Below, one piece after another: positions 14,078 through 22,656 of a stretch of 64,000 nt of DNA (the stretch's first letter is position 1; the number at the start of each line of letters is the position of its first letter). Both the position numbers and the translations under genes were made by a program. The stretch comes from an uncultured Chryseobacterium sp. GTDB taxonomy: Bacteria > Bacteroidota > Bacteroidia > Flavobacteriales > Weeksellaceae. The notes under the pieces were generated by a model. That model was not told the DNA's origin and did no database searches. It saw only the letters and a program-made list of their open reading frames with translations. The stretch covers positions 1 to 64,000 of the forward strand of contig CAJYGB010000004.1 of assembly GCA_913774355.1 (NCBI GenBank), written 5' to 3'.

Positions 14078-16788
14078 TAGAAGTTGAAAGACAATGTTGC
14101 AGTCCAAGTTCTTCCGAACCCGAAATACACTTGGTTTTGCTGGCTTATTCCGTTCCAGTTTCCTGCAGCCTGATAAGTTGCATAAGCGGTAGCGGTTGAA
14201 GCTAAAGTTCCTCCATTGATATCAGCATATTGCTGTGCTGAAAGATTAGCATGCGTATTGGTATTTGATTCAGCAATATAAACTTTATTCAGCAAGTTAT
14301 ATACATTACCTCTTAACGTAAAGAATTGCTTAGCATTTTTAAGTTTAATTTTGAAAGTAATTCCGGCATCTACTAAACCAAAGCTAGGTAATTCCAATGC
14401 TCCTTTCTGTCCTGCTGCTTCTGTTGAGAAGTTAAGTGGATTTACGTTTGCATACAAATGTTTAACACCTCTGTAGGTGCCGTCTAAGCTTAACCAATCT
14501 GTCGGTCTGAATGTAAATCCTGCACCAGCTGTGAATTGTGCTGCATTTCCTACTTTTACTTTATCTAAATAAACTGTACTATGTGATGGAGTACCGTTTG
14601 TGAAGCTGATAGGATCATTTGTTTCTGAGAATAGATCACTTTCTGCATTTCCTTTATAATAGTAATCCCCCATAGATAACATTCCGTTAAAAGATAGCAT
14701 CTTGTGTACGTTTGCCGTTGCATCAATTTCAATTCCCTGGTGTACTTCAGAAATACCGGAGATATTGGCATAAGCAGAGGTTGTAACAACAGGAGCTCCA
14801 GATATAGGATCTAAATAAGTCCCGGAAAGATTTGTTCTTCTAAGGAACCTGTCACTCCATGAAGTTCTGTAGAGGTTCACATTTGCATTGAAAATCCCTG
14901 AACGGAAGCCATACCCTAATTCAATACCGAAGATTTTCTCGTTTGTTAAATTTGGATTTAGGAAATTCTTATTATTTGGATATACCGAATTTAAGAAAGG
15001 TTGTTTTTCGTAATACCCGATATTACCAAAAACATTGTGGTTCTCATTAATATTGTAATTAGCCCCCCCTTTTACATTGAATCCGATTAGATTTTTAAAA
15101 CCTGTTTTGGTGTTAAGTGCTGGATTAAGAGCAGTGGGTTGATTAACCGGTGAAGTTGCTGTATTTGTAGTAGCATATCCAGCTACATTTCCGTTAAGAA
15201 GAGATTTTCCATCTACGATAAAATTATCAATTCTTTGAAAAGCCTGATTAGAAAGTGCCCCTGAAACGAAAGCAGATATCTTATCATTAGAATACTCTAA
15301 CTGTCCGAATCCACCGTACCATAATACTTCACCATCGTTGTTATAACCGATTCTATTTTCAATCGGATCAATTTTTCCTCCGAACGGATTCCAGTTTGCT
15401 TCCGCTTTGGATGTGTTAGACACATAGTTGTAACCTGGCTGTAAGAAGTTATTATTATTTGGAACCCAAAGATTTTTATTAGCAGAATCTCTGTAAGCAG
15501 AACCTCCTAAAAGATCACTTACGACCTGATAATGATATCCATAATAATATCTTGTATCGATACCTACTGTAAAGTTTAAATGATCAGTAACTTTATGATT
15601 GAAACTTGAGATCGCTCCGAACCAGTTGTGAGAATTGATGGATGCATTTCTAATAAGGATACCTCTGTCAGGATTAGATGCAGCATTCGCAGCGTAGATA
15701 CCGTCTACATCCAAAATTCCATCAGCAGTTCTGAAAGACTCTAAATTTCTGGTAGTTGTATTTGTTAAATTACCGACATTACCAATATTTCCAGTTCCTG
15801 CCCCTCTACCAAATGAAGCATAAGCAACTGTATTTAATTTGGATCTGCTGGAAATATTCCAATCCCAGTTAAGAGACATTATCGGTTTGTGATAATAATT
15901 TCTTCTGAAGCTGTACTCTTCTCCATTTAAATAACCGTAATCAGCATTGTATCTTGTATCAGGAGTTCCGTCTTTATCAGAATTATATTTGATATAATTT
16001 GAAATTGATGAATAAGTACTTCTTTGATTGTGTGCTTGTGGAGCCCCGGTAATCGTAAACTGAAAATCATGATTGCTTCCCGGCTTGTTGTAACCTAGAG
16101 CGAAATAATAGTTATACCCTTCAAATTCAGTTCCTCTTGCGAATGTAGATCCCGCAGTTCTGCTCATTAAGAATGAAGAAGACCATCCTTTTGCAGATTT
16201 ACCTGTATTGTAAGCAAACAAAGTTTTAAGATAATCGTTATTACCAACAGATAAAGAAACAATACCTCCTTGTTTTTTATCAGCCGCTCTTGTTAATATA
16301 TTAACGGTTCCTCCAACCGAAGCAATTGCTAATTTTGAAGAACCAAGACCTCTTTGTACCTGCATAGAAGAAGTAACATCAGAAAGTCCGGCCCAGTTTG
16401 ACCAGAACACACGTCCGTTCTCCATATCATTCACAGGCATACCATTTACCATGACAGCGATATTTTCCTGTGAGAATCCTCTGATAATTAATTTAGAGTC
16501 TCCAAAACCACCACCGCCTTTAGTAGCGTATACTGATGGAGTTGTATTCAGGATCTCAGGGAATTCCTGGTTTCCTAATCTTTCAACGATTTGTGCTTCT
16601 TTAATTGTAGAAACAGCTACCGGAGTTTTTCTATCTTTTGCGATATCCGCAACCCCGATTAACACTACCTCATCAATGTCTTTGGATCTTGTGCTTTTTA
16701 CAGTATCCTGAACCTGTTGAGCATAATAAACGCTTGCCGTAGATAAAGTAATTATCGCAGTAAGCATTGATTTGTTGATTAATTTCAT
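14077..16788 (-). CDS. TonB-dependent outer-membrane receptor
   Basis: 903 residues. A signal peptide (about 1-23, ending VYYAQ) precedes a TonB-box-like IDEVVLIG, a plug domain (about 50-170, with LIIRGFSQENIAVMVNGMP) and a long beta-barrel ending in phenylalanine (LSFNF), as required for outer-membrane insertion. There is no N-terminal carboxypeptidase-like domain and no SusD partner gene nearby, so it resembles siderophore/metal receptors more than glycan SusC proteins. The ligand is unknown. The gene borders the lanthipeptide island but is separated by a strong terminator and has ordinary base composition. Confidence 0.9.
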   Translation of the reverse strand: MKLINKSMLTAIITLSTASVYYAQQVQDTVKSTRSKDIDEVVLIGVADIAKDRKTPVAVSTIKEAQIVERLGNQEFPEILNTTPSVYATKGGGGFGDSKLIIRGFSQENIAVMVNGMPVNDMENGRVFWSNWAGLSDVTSSMQVQRGLGSSKLAIASVGGTVNILTRAADKKQGGIVSLSVGNNDYLKTLFAYNTGKSAKGWSSSFLMSRTAGSTFARGTEFEGYNYYFALGYNKPGSNHDFQFTITGAPQAHNQRSTYSSISNYIKYNSDKDGTPDTRYNADYGYLNGEEYSFRRNYYHKPIMSLNWDWNISSRSKLNTVAYASFGRGAGTGNIGNVGNLTNTTTRNLESFRTADGILDVDGIYAANAASNPDRGILIRNASINSHNWFGAISSFNHKVTDHLNFTVGIDTRYYYGYHYQVVSDLLGGSAYRDSANKNLWVPNNNNFLQPGYNYVSNTSKAEANWNPFGGKIDPIENRIGYNNDGEVLWYGGFGQLEYSNDKISAFVSGALSNQAFQRIDNFIVDGKSLLNGNVAGYATTNTATSPVNQPTALNPALNTKTGFKNLIGFNVKGGANYNINENHNVFGNIGYYEKQPFLNSVYPNNKNFLNPNLTNEKIFGIELGYGFRSGIFNANVNLYRTSWSDRFLRRTNLSGTYLDPISGAPVVTTSAYANISGISEVHQGIEIDATANVHKMLSFNGMLSMGDYYYKGNAESDLFSETNDPISFTNGTPSHSTVYLDKVKVGNAAQFTAGAGFTFRPTDWLSLDGTYRGVKHLYANVNPLNFSTEAAGQKGALELPSFGLVDAGITFKIKLKNAKQFFTLRGNVYNLLNKVYIAESNTNTHANLSAQQYADINGGTLASTATAYATYQAAGNWNGISQQNQVYFGFGRTWTATLSFNF

Positions 16789-16998
16789 AATCGTTAGTAA
16801 TAGTTAGATTAAATTTTCTGCAAAAATGAGGAAATATATTTTAACTAATATTAACTGTATGTTAATTTTTACACGTTCTGAATAAGGTTTAAAATTCTGA
16901 TTTACAATGTATTGAATAATAATCGAAATTCTGTATGAAAAAAATCACATTATTTAATTTTTAATAGAATATAGTTATTTTTATTGAAAATTCAATCC

Positions 16999-17859
16999 CT
17001 ATTTAACGGCTTTCAGGCTTAAATCCATATTGTCCGCAGAATGGGTAAGCGCGCCCGCAGAGATGTAGGTGACACCGGTGGAGGCAATTTCTTTCAGCTG
17101 TTCACGGGTAATTCCGCCGGATGCCTCGGTTTCGCAGGTGCCGTTGACAAGCTTTACCGCTTTTTTCATGGTCTTCAAATCCATATTGTCGAGCATGATG
17201 CGGTCTACTTTGGCATGGATGGCTTCCTGAACCTCTTCAAGATTTCTGGTTTCCACCTCTATTTTCAGTTTTTTCTTGTTCTTTTTAATATAATCCTTGG
17301 CCATTTTTACGGCGTTGGTAATGCTTCCGTTATAATCGATGTGGTTGTCTTTCAGCATGATCATGTCATAAAGTCCGTACCGGTGATTGGTGCCGCCGCC
17401 GATGGCCACCGCCCATTTTTCACATACCCTGAAGTTTGGCGTAGTCTTGCGGGTATCCAGAAGCTTTGTTTTGGTGCCGACAAGCCTGGAATCCCAGTCG
17501 TGGGTCAGGGTAGCGATTCCGCTCATCCGCTGCATGCAGTTTAGGACAAGGCGTTCGGTAGAGAGGATGGATCTTGCGCTGCCGGTAACGATAAAAGCTA
17601 TATCGCCCACTTTCACAGCATCACCGTCCTTTACGAAGGTCTCTACTTTCAGATCTTTATCGAAAGTTTTAAAAATGATCTCTGCCAGTTCAACACCTGC
17701 CAGGATACAGTCTTGTTTTACCAGAAGCTTAGCACTTTGTTCCAGGTCTTTCGGAATGGTAGAAAGGGTAGAGTGATCGCCATCCTGGATGTCTTCTTCC
17801 AGAGCATTTTTAATAAACTGTTTTAAAACTTTATCAGTAACGTATACCGGTCTTTTCAT
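16999..17859 (-). CDS. nadC: Nicotinate-nucleotide pyrophosphorylase (quinolinate phosphoribosyltransferase)
   Basis: 286 residues, family-typical length. LDTRKTTPNFRVCEKWAV, HRYGLYDMIMLKDNH and ASGGITREQL are the phosphoribosyl diphosphate and quinolinate-binding segments. It converts quinolinate to nicotinate mononucleotide in de novo NAD synthesis. It follows nadB by 10 bases, so the two last steps specific to quinolinate are co-expressed. nadA is not in this window. Confidence 0.95.
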   Translation of the reverse strand: MKRPVYVTDKVLKQFIKNALEEDIQDGDHSTLSTIPKDLEQSAKLLVKQDCILAGVELAEIIFKTFDKDLKVETFVKDGDAVKVGDIAFIVTGSARSILSTERLVLNCMQRMSGIATLTHDWDSRLVGTKTKLLDTRKTTPNFRVCEKWAVAIGGGTNHRYGLYDMIMLKDNHIDYNGSITNAVKMAKDYIKKNKKKLKIEVETRNLEEVQEAIHAKVDRIMLDNMDLKTMKKAVKLVNGTCETEASGGITREQLKEIASTGVTYISAGALTHSADNMDLSLKAVK

Positions 17860-17869
17860 AGGTATGCTT

Positions 17870-19441
17870 TTAAACTAAATCTTTATTATAAAACGCTCCC
17901 TTATTCTCCGTCATTTCCATAGATTGGGTAATGATAAGGTGCGCCACGGTGGTTAAATTTCTCAGTTCCGATAACTGAGGGGAAAGAATGGAGTAGTGGT
18001 AGATTTCATCCACAGCTGCTGCAATTTCCTGGTGTTTCTGCAAAGCCATGTTCAGACGGCGGTTGCTCCTTACGATGCCTACCAGATCGCTCATCATTTC
18101 CTGAAGCTGTTTTCTGAGGTAAGAAACGATCACCATTTCATCCATGATTTTCATGCCCTCTTCATTCCATTCCGGGACTGCTTTTAGGTCATCAAAATTA
18201 AAATTGTTTTCATTGAGAAGCTTGACGGTTTTCATTGCGGCATTGTGTCCAAAAACCAAGCCTTCCAGTAAGGAGTTGGAAGCGAGCCGGTTGGCACCGT
18301 GAAGTCCGGAGTTGGTACATTCCCCCACACCGAACAGGTTCCTGATGGAAGACTGCCCGTCGCGGTCAACTTCAATGCCGCCCATCAGGTAATGGCAGGC
18401 CGGAACTACGGGAATCAGCTGGGTAAAAGGATCGATTCCTTCGTCTTTACATTTTTTATAAATATTCGGGAAATGTTCGAGAAATTTTTCATGGTTCATC
18501 GCACGGCAGTCTAGCCCTACATATTCGTCTCCTGTGATTTTCATTTCGGCATCAATGGCCCTGGCAACAATATCCCGGGAAGCCAGTTCTTCACGCTCAT
18601 CATACTTGTGCATGAATTTTTCGCCCTTTTTCGTTCGGAGTTTGGCGCCGTCTCCGCGGACCGCTTCCGAAATCAGGAACAGCATGCCGTCAATTTTGCT
18701 GTATAAAGCCGTCGGGTGGAACTGGTAATACTGCATATTGGAAACCTTGCCTTTCGCTCTGGCCACAAAAGCGATTCCGTCTCCGGTAGCAATGGTAGGA
18801 TTGGTGGTATTTTTGTAAACATGGCCGGCACCTCCCGTTGCGACTAAAGTGATCTTTGAGGTGATTTTTTTTATTTTTTTAGATTTTTCATCTAAAATAT
18901 AAGCCCCGTAACAATGGATATCGCCTTCGTTCAGCTCTTTTCCCGGAACGTGGTGCTGGGTAATGATATCGATCACATAATGATGATCCAAGATCTCAAT
19001 GTTTTCGCTTTTATTGGCGGTTTCCAGTAAAGCCCTTTCAATTTCAAACCCGGTGATGTCTTTGTGATGTACAATTCTGTTCTCGGTATGTCCGCCTTCT
19101 CTTCCCAATGCAAATTCACCGTTTTTCATATCGAAGTTGGCGCCCCATTCCACGATTTCGTTAAATCGTGCAGGAGCTTCCGTAACTACCATCTCTACGA
19201 CATCACGTTTGTTTTCCCCGTCTCCGGCGCGCATGGTATCTTCGATGTGTTTCTGGAAATTGTCGTTTTTAGAATCCGTTACCACTGCAAGGCCACCCTG
19301 GGCATATTTGGTATTACTTTCGTCTTCGTCCGACTTTGTTACGATGATTATCTTGGCATTGGGAAGCTGCTCAGAAACTTTTATGGCATAAGAAAGTCCC
19401 GAAATTCCGGAACCGATTACTAATACATCCGCTTTTATCAT
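17870..19441 (-). CDS. nadB: L-aspartate oxidase
   Basis: 523 residues. The FAD-binding dinucleotide fold is at the start (VIGSGISGLSYAIKV). NTKYAQGGLAVV, HPTALYS and GLHGANRLASNSLLEGLVFG are family signatures that hold flavin and active-site residues. The enzyme oxidises aspartate to iminoaspartate, the first step of bacterial NAD synthesis. Upstream by 30 bases is the nitroreductase gene, downstream by 10 bases nadC, giving a three-gene unit. Confidence 0.95.
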   Translation of the reverse strand: MIKADVLVIGSGISGLSYAIKVSEQLPNAKIIIVTKSDEDESNTKYAQGGLAVVTDSKNDNFQKHIEDTMRAGDGENKRDVVEMVVTEAPARFNEIVEWGANFDMKNGEFALGREGGHTENRIVHHKDITGFEIERALLETANKSENIEILDHHYVIDIITQHHVPGKELNEGDIHCYGAYILDEKSKKIKKITSKITLVATGGAGHVYKNTTNPTIATGDGIAFVARAKGKVSNMQYYQFHPTALYSKIDGMLFLISEAVRGDGAKLRTKKGEKFMHKYDEREELASRDIVARAIDAEMKITGDEYVGLDCRAMNHEKFLEHFPNIYKKCKDEGIDPFTQLIPVVPACHYLMGGIEVDRDGQSSIRNLFGVGECTNSGLHGANRLASNSLLEGLVFGHNAAMKTVKLLNENNFNFDDLKAVPEWNEEGMKIMDEMVIVSYLRKQLQEMMSDLVGIVRSNRRLNMALQKHQEIAAAVDEIYHYSILSPQLSELRNLTTVAHLIITQSMEMTENKGAFYNKDLV

Positions 19442-19471
19442 ATCCTTGGTTTAAGAAAAATTGTCTGATGA

Positions 19472-20098
19472 CTATATAAATTTAAACAATTTTTCGTTTG
19501 GTTTTCTCACTTTTTTCATGTGCTGGAAATGATCTTCCTCCGAGCGGTAGCCCAAAGCAAGGGTAACGCTTACTTTTTCAGTTTCCTGATCGATGTTTAA
19601 AATTCCTTCGATCAGTTCTTGTCGGAATCCTTCCATGGGGCAGGTGTCTATGTTTTCAATCGCTGCGGCATACATGAGATTGGCCAGAACGATGTAAGCC
19701 TGCTTTTCTGCCCAGCTGAAAATCTCATCCTGTGTTTTTTGACTCATATGCTGATTAATGCTGTTCTTGAAAAGATCCAGCTTTTCCAGTGGTGTTTCCC
19801 TTACTTTCGAGATGTGCCTGAAATATCCGTTGATATAATGGTCGTCCACAATTTTTTTGGCAACAATAACGATCAGATGGGAACATGTGGAAATCTGAGA
19901 CGGATTATAAAAAGCCGGGATTAATTTCCGCTTCATCTCCTCACTTTCAACAATCAGGATTTCATAAGGCTGGAGGCCCAGCGAGCTTGCCGATAACTTT
20001 CCCGATTCAAGAATATTGTGCAATATGTCTTTCGGAATAATTTCGCCGTTAAATTTCTTTACAGAATATCTTCTGCTCAAAGCCTCCAAATAATTCAT
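19472..20098 (-). CDS. Nitroreductase family NAD(P)H-dependent oxidoreductase
   Basis: 208 residues. SRRYSVKKFNG at the start and the SASSLGLQPYEILIV segment are the FMN-contacting parts of NfsB-like enzymes; QAYIVLANLMYAAAIENIDTCPMEGF fits the second half of the fold. These flavoenzymes reduce quinones or nitro compounds with NAD(P)H; the physiological substrate is unknown. A -7 box (TAAATTTG at 20103-20110, minus strand) lies just upstream of the ATG, which makes this the promoter-proximal gene of the nadB-nadC unit. Confidence 0.85.
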   Translation of the reverse strand: MNYLEALSRRYSVKKFNGEIIPKDILHNILESGKLSASSLGLQPYEILIVESEEMKRKLIPAFYNPSQISTCSHLIVIVAKKIVDDHYINGYFRHISKVRETPLEKLDLFKNSINQHMSQKTQDEIFSWAEKQAYIVLANLMYAAAIENIDTCPMEGFRQELIEGILNIDQETEKVSVTLALGYRSEEDHFQHMKKVRKPNEKLFKFI

Positions 20099-20170
20099 AA
20101 GACAAATTTAAACATTGAATGCGAATTAAATAAGGATAAAGCAAAATATCTTACTCTAAAATCAGATAAA

Positions 20171-20206
20171 AAAGATCACTCCAAATAATTTTGAAGTGAT
20201 CCTTTT
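20171..20206 (-). terminator. Terminator of T9SS type B gene 1
   Basis: GATCACT/AGTGATC arms around an A/T-rich interior, with a T run on the minus strand, 26 bases after the stop at 20232. Confidence 0.65.
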
Positions 20207-20231
20207 ATATATATAGGAAATGGTTATTCCG

Positions 20232-22493
20232 TTAGTCTCTGTTTTTTACCAGGATCCATCCTGAGTATTTGATCGGCGTACTCTTCTTGTCGTTTTCATT
20301 CCATGAAACAGAATACCAGTAGTTTCCGGTAGATACCTTCCTTCCGCCTACGGTTCCGTCCCAACGGTATTTGTTGTTTTTATCGGCTTCATGGATTTTT
20401 GCTCCGTAACGGTCAAAAATATTGAAAACCAAATTCTTTTTCCCGGCAAGCGCGGAATAGTCGATAACATCATTTATACCGTCACCGTTAGGGGTAATCA
20501 CATTGATAAGGTTAGGGACAACAATGGTAATGGTAATCGGATCACAGTCGTAAGCATCTTTTACATATACCCGGCTGTCTCCCCGCGGTACATTTTTGAA
20601 TTCGTTGGAATCCTGCCAGTGAATTCCGTCCATCGAATATTTGTAGGGGGCGGTTCCTCCGGTGGCGTAGATGGTAATTGTTGTGTTGGAAATATCAACA
20701 CGGGTAATCACCGGCTGCCCGGAGTCGTATACTTTTACGGTTTGTCTTGCGGTACAGTTTCCTGTTTTAAGTTCCACCCAGTAGTTCCCTACGCCTACGT
20801 TGCTGATGCTCTGGGTAGTTGCTCCTGTGCTCCATTTGTACGAGGTGAATCCAGGCCCTGCATCCAGTATTGTCGTGTCTTCCATACAGATGGTTTTATC
20901 ATTCAGTACTGTGGAGAAGATCTGCTGTATAACGATCAGTGTTACCTTAGCAATGCTGTAGCAGCCGTTTGTATTGGTTACTTTGATGTACGCTACACCA
21001 TTCGGAGAGATGTAATTTGCCGGTGTGGGGATCGGGTTGGTTCCGTTCTGTGCATCTGTGAGCGATGGGAAGTAAGTTTTTGTACCTGGCTGTAAAGATA
21101 CCGGAGCTGTCGTAAGGTCAAACAGTCCGGTGGAAGGATTGGTATCCATGGCACAGGCTCTGATGGTGGCATCCTGCACAACCACCACAGGGGAAATGAC
21201 GAGTGTTATATCGGCAACGTCCGTACAGCCCTGCGGTGTGGTTACCTGAGCGTAAATAGTGGCCGCCGGCGAAAAGAATGCCGAAGGATTCGCAATCGGG
21301 TTGATATGATTATTAAGATCATACATAGAATTATAAAATACAGCCGTACTTCCCGGAACTGAAGATACAGCCGCCGCTGTAAGGTTAAATACAGCTCCTC
21401 CTGCATTGTTATTGTTACATCCGGTAAGCGTAACATCATTAGCCGCAAAAGCTGTCGGTGTCAATACGATTTTTCCGTCACCATTATCACAGAGGGTAGA
21501 CGATGGATCTTTTACGACAACCGTAACGGTTGTCGTTCCTGCGGGATAGGTGTAATTTGAAGGGTTTGTAATCGGTGTTCCGCCAGGCCCGAAATATGTA
21601 AAAACATAATTTGCCGGGTTATTTACAAACTGGTTCTGGAAAGACGTTAAATCTACTGTTCCGTTTCCTGTGCCCGGGTTTACGCACACGAAAGGCGTAA
21701 TGGTATTGGTAAGGATAGGAACTTTATCAATATAGATTTTAGCATTTTTTATCGAGTGCCTTGCACTTGCTCCTCCGGTAGCGGCGGAAAATCCGAAATA
21801 ACCGGTTGTCATTCCCACTGCTCCTCCGGATGCGGTAAACGGTTGGTCTACCAGAACAACACCGTCCAGCTGGATTTTAATATTCCAGATATTCGGATTT
21901 ACGGGATCTATGGTACCGTTTACGATGACGTGCTTGTAATTAGATCCTACAAAAGGCTGTGTGGGGTTCAGGTCGGGGGTGTGATAAGTACTTCCCGGTG
22001 TGTTATTGAACTCTATATTATTGTTTGTTGCCGGAAGATTATTTGTTCCGTACAAAACGTGGATCTTGCTCATCTGCCCTTCCGTTGAATTATTGAAAAT
22101 ATCAAATCCCACCATCAGCCCGTTGGCATTTGAAGGGATTCCGAGCCCGCCTCCGCCTGAAAAGGTAGTCGGAGGATTGGTCAGGTACCAGAACGTAAAT
22201 CCGTCACCACGGCCGTAGGCTGCAGTTCCGTTTCCGTCGATCCTGAAATCGAATTCCACCTTCCACTTGTCGCAGTATTTAAGATTAATGGGGGTTGATA
22301 ATTTTACCACTCCAAACTGGCTGGTAACATCCTGGGTAAGCTGTATAAAATCCGTATTTACGGTAGCATTGGGAACAAGATCCCATCCCGTTGTGTTTAC
22401 AGGGTTGCCGGTAAGCTGGTACGTCTGAGCGGATAGCTTTCCGGTAAAGCAGATGAAAAGGATAAAAAAATTAATGAGTAATAGCTTTTTCAT
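20232..22493 (-). CDS. Secreted lectin-like protein with T9SS type B sorting domain (1)
   Basis: 753 residues. Order: signal peptide (1-22), a legume-lectin-like beta sandwich (about 23-255; WKVEFDFRIDGNG, GRGDGFTFWYL, GLMVGFDIFNNS), then repeats of about 75 residues each containing a CNNNNAG-like or ACAMD-like start and a C-terminal VYVKVT/GC segment, then a SprB-type repeat (YSMDGIHWQDSNEF), and a type B sorting domain (VITPNGDGINDVIDYSAL ... WILVKNRD). Exported by the type IX system and likely attached to the cell surface; the ligand may be a sugar. It is a paralogue of the gene at 22657-24909. Confidence 0.88.
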   Translation of the reverse strand: MKKLLLINFFILFICFTGKLSAQTYQLTGNPVNTTGWDLVPNATVNTDFIQLTQDVTSQFGVVKLSTPINLKYCDKWKVEFDFRIDGNGTAAYGRGDGFTFWYLTNPPTTFSGGGGLGIPSNANGLMVGFDIFNNSTEGQMSKIHVLYGTNNLPATNNNIEFNNTPGSTYHTPDLNPTQPFVGSNYKHVIVNGTIDPVNPNIWNIKIQLDGVVLVDQPFTASGGAVGMTTGYFGFSAATGGASARHSIKNAKIYIDKVPILTNTITPFVCVNPGTGNGTVDLTSFQNQFVNNPANYVFTYFGPGGTPITNPSNYTYPAGTTTVTVVVKDPSSTLCDNGDGKIVLTPTAFAANDVTLTGCNNNNAGGAVFNLTAAAVSSVPGSTAVFYNSMYDLNNHINPIANPSAFFSPAATIYAQVTTPQGCTDVADITLVISPVVVVQDATIRACAMDTNPSTGLFDLTTAPVSLQPGTKTYFPSLTDAQNGTNPIPTPANYISPNGVAYIKVTNTNGCYSIAKVTLIVIQQIFSTVLNDKTICMEDTTILDAGPGFTSYKWSTGATTQSISNVGVGNYWVELKTGNCTARQTVKVYDSGQPVITRVDISNTTITIYATGGTAPYKYSMDGIHWQDSNEFKNVPRGDSRVYVKDAYDCDPITITIVVPNLINVITPNGDGINDVIDYSALAGKKNLVFNIFDRYGAKIHEADKNNKYRWDGTVGGRKVSTGNYWYSVSWNENDKKSTPIKYSGWILVKNRD

Positions 22494-22621
22494 TCGAGCT
22501 AAGGGGCTAATGATTAGAATTGTAAAATGATTTGTCGTTTTGTTTTTAATTGTCTGAATTCCGAATTAATGATAAAGCATGATGGTATCATCTATTGACC
22601 GTACAAACTTTTAAAAACAAA

Positions 22622-22649
22622 AAGGATCACCCCATACGGAGCGATCCTT
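22622..22649 (-). terminator. Terminator of T9SS type B gene 2
   Basis: AAGGATC/GATCCTT stem with a 14-base interior, located 8 bases after the stop at 22657. Confidence 0.6.
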
Positions 22650-22656
22650 GTATAAA

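Noticed and set aside
14077..16788. TonB receptor as part of the lanthipeptide system (self-uptake or immunity)
   Set aside because: It has normal base composition, its own terminator, and lies outside the repeat; adjacency alone is not evidence.
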